From assembly GCF_041022165.1 (NCBI RefSeq), contig NZ_CP163302.1, positions 124,001-188,000 on the forward strand: a stretch of DNA of 64,000 bases, in the 5' to 3' direction. The notes under the pieces were generated by a model, which was given only the letters and a program-made list of their open reading frames with translations, searched no databases and was not told the origin of the DNA. Positions within the stretch are counted from its first letter, which is position 1. The number at the start of each line of letters is the position of its first letter. This document shows, one piece after another, positions 7,602 through 16,061 of the stretch. This DNA is from Sinomonas sp. P10A9 (GTDB taxonomy: Bacteria; Actinomycetota; Actinomycetes; Actinomycetales; Micrococcaceae). The translations under genes were made by a program, and so were the position numbers.

Positions 7602-8009
7602 ATGTTCAGCCTGACCGTCCGCGACCACGTCATGATCGCCCACAGCCTCCCGCGCCCCGCGTTCGGCCCGGCCCAGGGGCTCCACGGCGCCACTTTCGTC
7701 GTCGAGCTGACCCTGCGCGCGGAGGCCCTGGATGCCAACTCGACCGTGATGGACATTGGGGAGGCCACAGAAGTCCTCGCCGCGATCCTTGACGGCCTCC
7801 GGTACAGGAACCTCGACGAGCACCCGGACTTCTCCGGGCGCCTCACCACCACCGAGGTGCTCGCCCAGCACGTCGCCGTCTCGGCGGCAGAGCACCTCGG
7901 GCGCTTCGACCACCTCACCGCCGTCGAGGCCACCCTGCGCGAGAACCCGGACGCATGGGCCTCCTGTGCCCTCGAGCTGCGCCCGGCCGGGGACGGACGT
8001 CGCGGCTGA
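7602..8009 (+). CDS. divergent 6-pyruvoyl-tetrahydropterin synthase/QueD-like protein
   Basis: A 135-aa protein of the 6-pyruvoyl-tetrahydropterin synthase fold. The first zinc His is retained (DHVMIAHSL) and so is the second (LHGATF). The canonical HGH motif reads HGA, so the third zinc ligand is missing. The upstream catalytic Cys is replaced by Ala (PAQGLH), and the LDH motif reads LDGLRYRNLD. The VMDIG strand and the late Glu (AVEATL) are kept. I infer a subfamily with altered metal binding or chemistry rather than a standard QueD. ATG 7602 has AAGGAGG. It sits between the dehydrogenase and the GT4 gene. Confidence 0.72.
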   Translation: MFSLTVRDHVMIAHSLPRPAFGPAQGLHGATFVVELTLRAEALDANSTVMDIGEATEVLAAILDGLRYRNLDEHPDFSGRLTTTEVLAQHVAVSAAEHLGRFDHLTAVEATLRENPDAWASCALELRPAGDGRRG

Positions 8010-8010
8010 C

Positions 8011-9279
8011 ATGCCGGGCGCCGGGGCCAGACCCGTGCTCCAGCCTGCGCCACGGCCCGTGCTCCGACTCGTGGTCCCGGAGGGACTCGGGTACACGTCG
8101 GGCGGCACGGTCTACAACACGCACGTCGCGGACGCCCTCCGGGGCCTCGGGGTGACGGTCGAGGTTGTAGGCGTCCCGGGGGCGTGGCCCGTCGGCACCG
8201 CCGCCGACCGCCGCCGGCTCCGCGTCGCGCTCGACCTACCGGATGCGGCGGTGCTCGACGTGGCGGACGCCCCGGTGCTCGACGTCGTGGACGACGCCGA
8301 CCGGCGCACCCATGAAGGCGGGGCCGCCCGCAACAGCGCGATGGCCCCCGCGTCCGGGCCGGCCTCGCCTGCAGCCCGGCGGGCCGTGCTCGTCGATGCG
8401 CTCCTCGTGCTCGGGGCCCCCGAGGAGCTGCACGCGGCGGCCCAGGCTGCCGCGAGTAGCGGGGCCGCGCTCGGGATCCTGGTCCACATGTCCCTCGCCG
8501 ACGCGCCCGGCCTGTCCGCAGAGGAGGCCGCACGGTCGGCGGCACTCGAGTGTGAAGCCCTGGCCGCGGCGCACACCGTCCTGGTCCCCAGCGACTTCGC
8601 TGCACGGCGGCTCGCCGAGCGTTACGGCACGTCAGCGCGGGTGGCGAGGCCCGGCGTCGTGCGGGTGCCAGCCGCCCCGGGGAGCCTTGCCGAAGGCCGA
8701 GCGCCGCACCTGCTGTGCCTCGCGGCGCTCCTGCCCGGGAAGGGGCAGCTGCGGTTGGTGCGCGCGCTCGGCGAGCTGCGGGAGATGCCGTGGACGTTGA
8801 CTCTCGCGGGTCACGACGCCGCGGACCCGGCCTACGCGCACGCCGTCGCCGTGGAGGCTGCACGGCTCGGGATCGCGGACCGCGTCCTGATCCCGGGCGA
8901 GCTGCGCGGGCCCGCGCTCGAGACCGAGTGGTCGCGGACGGACCTCACGGTGCTCGCCTCTGTCTCGGAGACATTTGGGCTCGCCGTCGCGGAATCGATC
9001 GCGCGGGGGGTCCCGGCAATGGTGGGCGCAGGAACAGGCGCGGCCGAGGCGCTCAGCCTCTCGCTCTCGGGCGGCCTCGGACCGGCCGGAGCGGTCGTGG
9101 GGAATCCCGGGCCAGGAACCGATCCCCTCACCGCCGAGCTCGGGCGATGGCTCGCGGATCTTACCGTGCGTGCCAGATGGCGGGCCGCGGCCCGCGCGGC
9201 GAGGCCCCTCCTGCCGGGCTGGGAGTCGACCGCGCTGGGCGTTGCCCGCGCGCTCGGCGTGGGCGCCCCGCGGCCCTGA
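8011..9279 (+). CDS. GT4-family glycosyltransferase
   Basis: A 422-aa GT-B glycosyltransferase. The N-terminal acceptor domain opens with LRLVVPEGLGYTSGGTVYN. The C-terminal nucleotide-sugar domain includes LCLAALLPGKGQLRLVRAL, WTLTLAGHDA, VLIPGEL and the family 4 signature SVSETFGLAVAESIARGVPAM (E-x7-E). ATG 8011 lies one base after the PTPS-like stop, so the three genes are co-translated. No membrane segment is visible, suggesting a cytoplasmic or peripheral enzyme. Its 3' end overlaps the convergent membrane protein gene by 119 bases. The context suggests it glycosylates the product of the two preceding enzymes; this is inference. Confidence 0.82.
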   Translation: MPGAGARPVLQPAPRPVLRLVVPEGLGYTSGGTVYNTHVADALRGLGVTVEVVGVPGAWPVGTAADRRRLRVALDLPDAAVLDVADAPVLDVVDDADRRTHEGGAARNSAMAPASGPASPAARRAVLVDALLVLGAPEELHAAAQAAASSGAALGILVHMSLADAPGLSAEEAARSAALECEALAAAHTVLVPSDFAARRLAERYGTSARVARPGVVRVPAAPGSLAEGRAPHLLCLAALLPGKGQLRLVRALGELREMPWTLTLAGHDAADPAYAHAVAVEAARLGIADRVLIPGELRGPALETEWSRTDLTVLASVSETFGLAVAESIARGVPAMVGAGTGAAEALSLSLSGGLGPAGAVVGNPGPGTDPLTAELGRWLADLTVRARWRAAARAARPLLPGWESTALGVARALGVGAPRP

Positions 9280-9700
9280 GAGCCGCCAAGGTCGCGACGG
9301 CCGTGACGAGGGCTGCGGCGACGTGTACCACCACGAGCAGGTGCAGGTCGACTGGCGCTGACACAGAGGCACTCAGCTCGGGCCCCCCGGCCGCTCCGTG
9401 CATGTGCCCCGATGGGTGGAAGAGCGGCGCGTTCGCGCCCGCGAGGGCCGTGAAAGTCAGATGGAGGGCCTGCTGGACGAGCCCGCTGGACACGCCGAGG
9501 ACCCAAGGGGCGAGCGGTACCCGCGCCGCCGCGGCGGCCAGCAGGCTCACCGAGGCCGCGAGGGCCACGACCACCACGGCTGGGGGACTCGCGCCGCCCG
9601 AGACGAGATGGGCGGCCAACCCCAGGCCTACCGCCAGCGGACCCGCGACGGCCGCAGCGACCGCCGACCTGCGTCGTGCAAGGACTGATACTGTCTCCAC
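9161..9700 (-). CDS. hypothetical multi-pass membrane protein
   Basis: A 179-aa predicted integral membrane protein with four hydrophobic segments (about 12-33, 38-60, 66-88 and 118-142) and a His-rich loop HPSGHMHG between the third and fourth. I do not recognise the family. The C-terminal ~40 residues are Arg/Pro-rich and overlap the glycosyltransferase 3' end on the other strand. The true stop is fixed by the frame, but that tail may be dispensable. Next gene on the same strand upstream is crgA, 45 bases away, so they might be co-transcribed. Confidence 0.5.
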   Translation of the reverse strand: METVSVLARRRSAVAAAVAGPLAVGLGLAAHLVSGGASPPAVVVVALAASVSLLAAAAARVPLAPWVLGVSSGLVQQALHLTFTALAGANAPLFHPSGHMHGAAGGPELSASVSAPVDLHLLVVVHVAAALVTAVATLAALRAAGRPRRARGQRPARSTPSPAGGASPRGPRPAIWHAR

Positions 9701-9745
9701 ACCTGCAGTTCGGAGCCGTCGGCCCGCCGGATGGGCCCGGAGCGA

Positions 9746-10066
9746 CTACTTGCCGCGCCAGCCCAGGGTCATGAGGAACCCGGTGATCGCGATCGCGAAC
9801 CCGATCATGATGTTCCAATTCCCCAGCTGCGGGAAGGGGAACAGGCCCTGGGTCACGTAGAACGTGATGATCCAGAGCAGGCCCACCACCATGAGCCCGA
9901 ACATGACGTACTTGTACCACTCCGGCGTGGGCCCCTGAGCACGGGCTGCGCGGCGCTGGCGCTTGGCCTTCTTGGCGGCGCGGCGCGCGGCCTCCCGCGC
10001 GGCATCCTTGGGCGCTGACTTCCGCTGGGCGGCCTTCTGCTGGGGCTTGCCCGTCGACTCCGGCAC
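9746..10066 (-). CDS. crgA: cell division protein CrgA
   Basis: A 106-aa small membrane protein of the actinobacterial divisome, which in other actinobacteria contacts FtsZ, FtsI and related proteins. A long basic Ala/Lys/Arg N-terminal tail (~1-50) is followed by PTPEWYKYVMFGLMVVGLLWI (TM1), an NWNIMIG linker and TM2 ending GFLMTLGWRGK. The PxWYK and LGWRGK signatures are diagnostic. Start GTG 10066 has GAGGAGG four bases upstream; longer frames lack a ribosome site. It is divergent from the trpG-like gene, as in mycobacteria. Confidence 0.9.
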   Translation of the reverse strand: MPESTGKPQQKAAQRKSAPKDAAREAARRAAKKAKRQRRAARAQGPTPEWYKYVMFGLMVVGLLWIITFYVTQGLFPFPQLGNWNIMIGFAIAITGFLMTLGWRGK

Positions 10067-10164
10067 TGAACCTCCTCGGGGCCCGCCTCGATCACGGCGC
10101 TGCCCGCTTGGTATCCTGCAGACACCGCCGATGTGCCGGGGTGTTCTGCTGTCTGAAACGTCTG

Positions 10165-10179
10165 CAGTGACTGTCACTG
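10165..10179. promoter_or_regulatory. 15-bp palindrome between crgA and the trpG-like gene
   Basis: CAGTGAC-T-GTCACTG, a perfect inverted repeat in the 172-base divergent promoter region. It is a candidate operator, and the binding protein is unknown. A -10-like TATCCT lies nearby at about 10112-10117. Confidence 0.35.
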
Positions 10180-10238
10180 GTCTGCACGCCAGTGTATCCC
10201 GGCGCGCTGGCCCGCCCACTCCACGATTGGCCCGCTCC

Positions 10239-10880
10239 ATGTCTACGCGCATCCTCGTCATCGACAACTACGACTCGTTCGTCTACACCCTCGTCGGCTA
10301 CCTCCAGCAGCTGGGTGCCGAGACGACCGTGGTGAGGAACGACGACGTCTCGCTCGCCGAAGCGATCGAGCTTGCCGCCGCACGCGACGGCGTGCTCATC
10401 TCACCCGGACCAGGCAATCCCGCCGAGGCAGGCGTGTGCATCGAGCTCATCAAGTGGTGCGGCGAGCAGGCGAAGCCGATGTTCGGCGTGTGCCTGGGCC
10501 TCCAGGCCCTCGCCGAGGCGTACGGCGGAACCGTGACGCATGCCCCCGAACTCATGCACGGCAAGACCTCTCTCGTGGAGCACGAGGGCAAGAGCGTATT
10601 CGAGGGCCTGCCGAGTCCCCTCACGGCCACCCGGTACCACTCGCTCGCGGCCGTCGCCGAGACCATCCCCGACGTCCTCGAGGTCACGGCCCACACGCAT
10701 TCCGGCGTCATCATGGGGCTCCAGCACCGCTCGGCACCCCTCTGCGGAGTCCAGTTCCACCCCGAGAGCGTGCTCACAGAAGGCGGCTACCAGATGCTCG
10801 GCACGTGGCTCGAGTCCCTGGGGCTCCACGGCGCAGCCGAGAAGGCCTCGACCCTGAGCCCGCTCATCACCGCAGGCTGA
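10239..10880 (+). CDS. trpG: glutamine amidotransferase subunit of anthranilate or aminodeoxychorismate synthase
   Basis: A 213-aa class I glutaminase that supplies ammonia to TrpE or PabB. Signatures are VIDNYDSFVYTLVGYL at the N-terminus, ISPGPGNP (oxyanion strand), nucleophile Cys in FGVCLGLQ, and the catalytic His/Glu in GVQFHPESVLT. Subunits of the two pathways cannot be told apart by sequence, and one protein may serve both. Here it occupies the conserved position between crgA and pknB, as trpG does in mycobacteria. ATG 10239. Converges on pknB with a weak hairpin between. Confidence 0.88.
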   Translation: MSTRILVIDNYDSFVYTLVGYLQQLGAETTVVRNDDVSLAEAIELAAARDGVLISPGPGNPAEAGVCIELIKWCGEQAKPMFGVCLGLQALAEAYGGTVTHAPELMHGKTSLVEHEGKSVFEGLPSPLTATRYHSLAAVAETIPDVLEVTAHTHSGVIMGLQHRSAPLCGVQFHPESVLTEGGYQMLGTWLESLGLHGAAEKASTLSPLITAG

Positions 10881-10917
10881 CCCGAGGGCCAGCGGGCCCC
10901 ATGCCCGGCTGGGTCAG
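10877..10917. terminator. possible bidirectional terminator between trpG and pknB
   Basis: CTGACCC (10877-10883) pairs with GGGTCAG (10911-10917), with nested GGGCC/GGCCC inside. It overlaps both stop codons and is weak. Confidence 0.3.
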
Positions 10918-12884
10918 GGCCCGTTGCCCTTCTTGGACGCCGAAGGCGTCGGCGACGGCGTGGCGCTCGGCGTAGGACTCGGCGCCGGGGCTGGCGCCTT
11001 GGCCACGATGAGGGTCACGGTTCCGCCCTGATCGATGGTGCCGCCCAGCGGCGACTGATCGGTGACCGTCCCCGGTGCGACGATGGAGTTCTCCTGCTCC
11101 TGGACGGTCGCGCTGAGCCCCTTGTCGGAGAGCGCCTTCCGCGCCGCGTCCACGGATTCGCCGCGGACGTCGGGAACGTCGACCTTGCCGCTCGAGATCG
11201 TGAGTTCCACCTCTGTGCCGATGCCCACGGTCTGGCCGACGCCGGGGTTCGTCGAGATGACGGTCCCGATCGGCGCCTTCGGATCGTTGGCCTGCACCGC
11301 GCGCGGCTTGACCGTGAGTCCGAGGCCCTGGAGGGTCGATCTGGCTCCGGCCTCGGTCGCCCCGATGATCGAGTCCGGGATGACCGCGTTGGCGGGGCCG
11401 TCCGAGATGTCCAGCGTGATCGAGGCGCCCTTTGCGAGCTGGGTACCCGCGTCGGGCACGGTCCGGATCGCCTTGCCCTTGGGGACGGAGGGATCCTTGG
11501 GGTGCTTGATGTCCGGCTGGAGCCCAAGCCCCTGCAGCTTGAGCGCAGCCTCCGTCTCGGACATGTTCGTCACGGAGGGCACCGTGATCATCTGCACCGC
11601 GGAGGGCTGGTTCATGTAGTTGTACAGCACGATTCCGCCGCCGCCCGCGATCAGCAGGGCGGCGATGATGAGCGCGACGATCCAGGTCCTCCGCCGCCCG
11701 CGTCCGCGCCGTGCGCGCTCCTCGTCGCGGGCGTCGTCGAACTGGATGAGCCCGGCAGCCGGGGGTGGGACCACGGGGATCTCGCCGGTGTCACCGAGAT
11801 GGGACGACGACGGCGGACCGTCACCTACGCCGCCGGCTGAGCCTTCGGTGCTCTTTGTACCCTGTGCCGATTCACCGGCAGCTCCCGCAGCCCCCGCCCC
11901 GACGAGGCCGACGGCGACGGTCGGGATCCCGTCGTCGTCCGCGCCCTCGACAGAGCCGACCGCCGCTGCTGCTGCCGCTGCTGCTGCCGCGGCAGCAGCA
12001 CCCATGGCTGCGGCCCGCGCAGGAACGGACACCCCGGCCCGCGCTGCCCGGAGGGCGCGCTGGAACGCCGCGGCGCTCGCGAACCGGTTCTCGGGGTCCT
12101 TCTCGAGCGCGCGGTCCAGCACGCTCTGGAGCGCCGGGGTGACGTCTGGATTGAACTCCGCTGCCGGAGCCGCCGCGGACTGGACATGCTGGAGGGCCAC
12201 GGAGACCGCCGATTCGCCGACGAACGGGGGCCTGCCGGTGAGCAGCTCGTAGAGGAGGCAGCCCGTGGAGTACAGGTCACTGCGCGCGTCCACGGTCTCG
12301 CCCTGCGCCTGCTCGGGGGAGAGGTACTGGGCCGTGCCCACCACGGCCTGGGTCTGGGTCATGGTCGCGGAGGTGTCCGCGGTGGCACGGGCGATGCCGA
12401 AGTCCATGACCTTCACCGCGCCCGGACCGTCGCACACCATGACGTTGGCGGGCTTGATGTCCCGGTGGACGATCCCCTGGCGGTGGCTGTACTCGAGGGC
12501 CGCGAGCACGCTGAGCGTGTAGTCCACGCATTCGTCGACGGAGAGCTTCCGCTCCCGTGCGAGGTCGCGCAGCGTCTGACCGTCCACGTACTCCATGACG
12601 ATGTACGGCACGGCGACGCTGTGCGGGGACAATGGCTCTGCGTTGTGCTCGCCCGTGTCGTACACGGCAACGATCGAGGGGTGGTTCAGGCCGGCGACGG
12701 CGCGTGCCTCGCGCTCGAACCGGGTCCGGAACTGCCCGTCCCGAGCCATGTCGGGGCGAAGCATCTTCACGGCCACCGTGCGGGCGAGCCGCAGGTCAAG
12801 CCCCTCGTACACGTCCGCCATGCCACCCCGGCCGATGAGGCCGCCGAGCTCGTATCGGCCCGAGAGGACGATCGGAGCGGGCAT
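10914..12884 (-). CDS. pknB: Ser/Thr protein kinase PknB with three PASTA domains
   Basis: A 656-aa transmembrane sensor kinase controlling peptidoglycan synthesis and division. Kinase domain ~8-270: G-loop GRGGMADVY, VAVKML, HRDIKPANV, DFGIA, APE-equivalent SPEQ. The cytoplasmic juxtamembrane linker contains a run of about 13 Ala. TM ~398-422 (WIVALIIAALLIAGGGG). Extracellular part: three PASTA repeats, beginning MITVPSVTNM, ANAVIPDSII and KVDVPDVRG, then a Pro/Ser/Thr tail. ATG 12884 has GAGAGGA at a good distance and gives the usual MxxxxVLSGRYEL start; a GTG at 12926 would add 14 residues. Last gene of the fhaA-to-pknB operon. Confidence 0.93.
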   Translation of the reverse strand: MPAPIVLSGRYELGGLIGRGGMADVYEGLDLRLARTVAVKMLRPDMARDGQFRTRFEREARAVAGLNHPSIVAVYDTGEHNAEPLSPHSVAVPYIVMEYVDGQTLRDLARERKLSVDECVDYTLSVLAALEYSHRQGIVHRDIKPANVMVCDGPGAVKVMDFGIARATADTSATMTQTQAVVGTAQYLSPEQAQGETVDARSDLYSTGCLLYELLTGRPPFVGESAVSVALQHVQSAAAPAAEFNPDVTPALQSVLDRALEKDPENRFASAAAFQRALRAARAGVSVPARAAAMGAAAAAAAAAAAAAVGSVEGADDDGIPTVAVGLVGAGAAGAAGESAQGTKSTEGSAGGVGDGPPSSSHLGDTGEIPVVPPPAAGLIQFDDARDEERARRGRGRRRTWIVALIIAALLIAGGGGIVLYNYMNQPSAVQMITVPSVTNMSETEAALKLQGLGLQPDIKHPKDPSVPKGKAIRTVPDAGTQLAKGASITLDISDGPANAVIPDSIIGATEAGARSTLQGLGLTVKPRAVQANDPKAPIGTVISTNPGVGQTVGIGTEVELTISSGKVDVPDVRGESVDAARKALSDKGLSATVQEQENSIVAPGTVTDQSPLGGTIDQGGTVTLIVAKAPAPAPSPTPSATPSPTPSASKKGNGP

Positions 12885-12930
12885 CGGCTCGTCCTCTCGT
12901 AGGGGCGGATGGGCGGAATGGGTCACGGAA

Positions 12931-14601
12931 TCAGCTGCCAGGTGCGCCGGGGAGTACGGAGGCCAGAGCGCCGGACGTCGGGGTGGGGGCCCCCGAGCGG
13001 TTGGACGTCGGGGACGTAGGCGGCGCGGCGGACGTCTGCGGCAGGGTCACCGGCGGCTGCACCGAAAGGTACGTGACGGTGATGTTGGAGTTTGCAGGCA
13101 CCTGTCCTCCCGGTGAGACACTCGTGACGGCCCCCTGGATCCCCGTCTGCGACTGGACGGCGACGAGCGTGACACTCAGTCCCAGCGCCTCCAGCTGGTT
13201 CTGCACGTCAGTGTAGTTCTTGCCGAGGTAGGCGGCGGGGACCACGTTGACCGTGGCGGCCGTCGTCTGGGCCCTCGTGCTCGACGGCGGCGCGGACGAG
13301 GTGGTGCTGGGCGGAGCGCTCGACGCGGTGGTCGACTTCGAGGCGCTCGGGGAAGGCAGCGGCGTCGGGCTGAACAGCCCGGCGTTGGAGAGCCAGACGC
13401 CAATCAGCACGAACAGCAGCAGGAGGATGAGTCCCACCAGTGGCCACGTGAGTGGGCTGCGCTTGCGGGGCTTCTGCCGCCTTTGCGCTTCGGTCTCCTC
13501 GTCGTCCAACGGCGCGTAGAGCGGATGGTTCGGGTCCTCGGATGCCGCGGCACCGGCGTCGTCCGTCTCGACCATCGGCAGGGCCGACGTCGCGGGCGCG
13601 CCGTGCGCTGCCGCCGCACCGGCTGCGGCGGCCACCGCGGCGGCGCCCGCCAGGCCTGCACCGCCCACGACGGCGGTCGGGGCGGTCTGCTGATGCATGC
13701 GGCCCGTCGGGACTGCGCCCATGGCCTCGGTCGCGTCGCCCGCGAGGAGCATGCCGGGGACCGCAGCCTGCGCGGCCCTGATGTCCCCGCGGCGGAGCGC
13801 CTCGGCTGCCTCGGCGAGCTTGATCGCGTTGGCGGGGCGGCTGCGCGGGTCCTTGGCGAGCATCGACATGAGCAGGGCGCGGACGGGGGCAGGGATGTGC
13901 TCGGGCAGCGGCGGAGGGGCGTCGTTGACCTGGGCGAGGGCGATGGCGATCTGGCTCTCGCCCGAGAACGGGCGGTGGCCCGTCAGGCACTCGTAGCCGA
14001 TCACACCGAGCGCGTAGATGTCGCTCGAGCCCGTGGCCTGCTGGCCCGTGGCCTGCTCCGGCGCGAGGTACTGCGCGGTGCCCATGACCTGGCCGGTCTG
14101 CGTCAGCGGCACCTGGTCGGCGAGACGCGCGATGCCGAAGTCTGTGACCTTGACCCGGTGGTCCGGGGTGATGAGCAGGTTGCCCGGCTTGACGTCCCGG
14201 TGCACGAGGCCCTGCCCGTGCGCAACGGCGAGGGCGCGTGCCGTCTGCGCAATGATGTTCAGGGTCCGGTCCGGCGAGAGGACGCGCTCGCGCTCGAGGA
14301 TGGCGGAGAGCGGCTCGCCGGGGACGAGCTCCATGACGAGGTAGGCAGAGCCCTCGGCCTCGCCGTAGTCGAACACGTTCGCGATGCCGCTGTGGTTCAG
14401 CAGCGCCGTGTGCCTGGCCTCGGCACGGAACCGCTCGAGGAAGCTGGGATCGCCCGCGTACTCCTCCTTGAGGATCTTGATCGCGACGATGCGCCCCAGG
14501 ACCTCGTCCCGGGCGCGCCACACCTCGCCCATGCCACCGATGGCGATCCGGCTCTGCAGCTGGTACCTGCTGCCCAAGGTGATGCCAGACGTCGGTCTCA
14601 C
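12931..14601 (-). CDS. pknA: Ser/Thr protein kinase PknA
   Basis: A 556-aa membrane kinase of the division locus. Kinase domain ~10-270: [41 protein letters not shown] ~387-409 ([19 protein letters not shown]). One PASTA-like extracellular domain follows ([20 protein letters not shown] to VTYLSV), with Ser/Thr/Pro-rich linkers on both sides. The external PASTA unit is a difference from mycobacterial PknA but is common in Micrococcales. It starts with GTG 14601, overlapping the pbpA stop by 4 bases (GTGA). Substrates are expected to include division and wall-synthesis proteins. Confidence 0.92.
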   Translation of the reverse strand: MRPTSGITLGSRYQLQSRIAIGGMGEVWRARDEVLGRIVAIKILKEEYAGDPSFLERFRAEARHTALLNHSGIANVFDYGEAEGSAYLVMELVPGEPLSAILERERVLSPDRTLNIIAQTARALAVAHGQGLVHRDVKPGNLLITPDHRVKVTDFGIARLADQVPLTQTGQVMGTAQYLAPEQATGQQATGSSDIYALGVIGYECLTGHRPFSGESQIAIALAQVNDAPPPLPEHIPAPVRALLMSMLAKDPRSRPANAIKLAEAAEALRRGDIRAAQAAVPGMLLAGDATEAMGAVPTGRMHQQTAPTAVVGGAGLAGAAAVAAAAGAAAAHGAPATSALPMVETDDAGAAASEDPNHPLYAPLDDEETEAQRRQKPRKRSPLTWPLVGLILLLLFVLIGVWLSNAGLFSPTPLPSPSASKSTTASSAPPSTTSSAPPSSTRAQTTAATVNVVPAAYLGKNYTDVQNQLEALGLSVTLVAVQSQTGIQGAVTSVSPGGQVPANSNITVTYLSVQPPVTLPQTSAAPPTSPTSNRSGAPTPTSGALASVLPGAPGS

Positions 14602-16061
14602 TTCTTCAACACCGCCTCAAAGATCTTCTTCGCTGTGGGACTGGTCAGAGCGGCGCCGGTACGGACGTCGACGCCTTCCATGACGACCGTCACCTCCACC
14701 TGGGGGTTGTCCGCCGGGGCAAACCCGGTGAACCAGGAGTTGTTGAGCCCCGAGGCGCCGAGTTCCGCCGTGCCGGTCTTGCCCGCCACCTGCACGCCTG
14801 GCACCGCGGCGCCGCCGGCGATGCCCTGGGAGACGACCATGGTCATCCACTGGGTGATCTGCCGGGCAATCTCGGGGGTCGTGGACGTGCGGAGCACCTC
14901 GGGCTTGGCCGCCGAGACGACGTGCAGGTCGGGGGCCGTGATCTGCTTCACAAGCGAGGGCTTCATCTGGACTCCGCCGTTGGCGATGGCGCTCGTCATG
15001 AGCGCGATCTGCAGGGGCGAGGCCTTGACGTCGAACTGGCCGATCGCGGACTGCGCGAGCTGCGCCTGGTTCAGATTCTGCGGCCACACGCCGGCGGAGT
15101 AGTCGAGGTGGAGCTGGTCTCCGGCGTCCTGCCCGAAGCCGAAGGCCGCGGCCTGCTTGCCAATTGCGTCCTGCCCGAGGTCGAGGGCGATCGAGGCGAA
15201 GGGCGTGTTGCAGGACTGCTCGAGCGCGAACGCGAAGTCGGCCTGGTCTCGCGTGTAGCAGTTGCCGCCCGCGTAGTTGGGCAGCTGCGTGGAGGTCCCG
15301 GGCAGGGTCATCTGCGCTGGGTTCGGCAGGACGGAGTCCTTGTTGTACTTGCCCGAGGCAAGGGCCGCCGCCGTGTCGATGAGCTTGAACACGGAACCGG
15401 GGGCCAGGAGTGCGCCCGTTGGCCCGCTCACGCTCTGGTTGAGGTTGATGCCGGGCTGCGCCTGGATCTTCTTCATGGAGGCCTGCGCGGCCGCCTGATC
15501 CTGCGTGGCGACCAGGTTCGGGTCGTAGCTGGGCTTCGAGACCATCGCGATGATGGCGCCGGTCTTCGGGTTGGTCACCACGATCGAGCCGCGCTGGCCG
15601 TCCGGGATGAGGCTGTAGGCGAGCTTCTGGATGGCGGGGTCGATCGTGAGCTCGACCGAGGCGCCCTTGGGCTGTTCGCCGAGGAAGAGCTGGCGGATCC
15701 GGTCGAGGAGGAGCTCGTCCGACTTGCCCGTCAGGGTCGAGTTCATCGAGTTCTCGATGCCCGAGGAGCCGTAGATGTTCGAGTAGTAGCCCGAGAGGCC
15801 CGCGTAGAGCGCCGCGTCACCCGGGTAGGCCCTCTGGAACTTGCACGTGTCCGAGCCGCTCGATACCGACTGCGCGATCGGCATGCCCGCGACGAGGATC
15901 GGCCCGCGCTCCTGGCAGAACGTCTGCAGGATGGCCCGGTTGTTCTGGGGGTTCTTGTTCAGATCATCGGCGCCGATCACCTGCACATAGCTGATGGCGC
16001 CCAGCAGGAGGGCGAACATGACGGCGAGCGCCACCCATGCGTTGCGTATGGCCTGGTTCAC
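14598..16061 (-). CDS. pbpA: class B penicillin-binding protein (transpeptidase) PbpA
   Basis: A 487-aa membrane-anchored transpeptidase that cross-links peptidoglycan with RodA. N-terminal TM ~8-28 ([18 protein letters not shown]). The transpeptidase motifs are SVFK (nucleophile Ser about 222, in [11 protein letters not shown]), SCN (about 284) and KTG (about 425, in [11 protein letters not shown]). Length and motif spacing match actinobacterial PbpA. Start GTG 16061 overlaps the rodA stop by 4 bases, and the gene end overlaps pknA by 4, so translation of the whole operon is coupled. Confidence 0.93.
   Translation of the reverse strand: MNQAIRNAWVALAVMFALLLGAISYVQVIGADDLNKNPQNNRAILQTFCQERGPILVAGMPIAQSVSSGSDTCKFQRAYPGDAALYAGLSGYYSNIYGSSGIENSMNSTLTGKSDELLLDRIRQLFLGEQPKGASVELTIDPAIQKLAYSLIPDGQRGSIVVTNPKTGAIIAMVSKPSYDPNLVATQDQAAAQASMKKIQAQPGINLNQSVSGPTGALLAPGSVFKLIDTAAALASGKYNKDSVLPNPAQMTLPGTSTQLPNYAGGNCYTRDQADFAFALEQSCNTPFASIALDLGQDAIGKQAAAFGFGQDAGDQLHLDYSAGVWPQNLNQAQLAQSAIGQFDVKASPLQIALMTSAIANGGVQMKPSLVKQITAPDLHVVSAAKPEVLRTSTTPEIARQITQWMTMVVSQGIAGGAAVPGVQVAGKTGTAELGASGLNNSWFTGFAPADNPQVEVTVVMEGVDVRTGAALTSPTAKKIFEAVLKK

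Noticed and set aside
6602..8863. 753-codon open frame on the minus strand
   Set aside because: It covers three well-supported plus-strand genes, is Arg/Pro/Ala-rich and has no recognisable domain: a codon-bias shadow of high-GC DNA. The same applies to 34289-36019 (-), 41596-43464 (+), 45522-47225 (+) and 48524-50479 (-).
10197..10238. Upstream extension of the trpG frame
   Set aside because: Adds residues with no family similarity and runs through the divergent promoter; ATG 10239 gives the conserved ILVIDNYDSF start.
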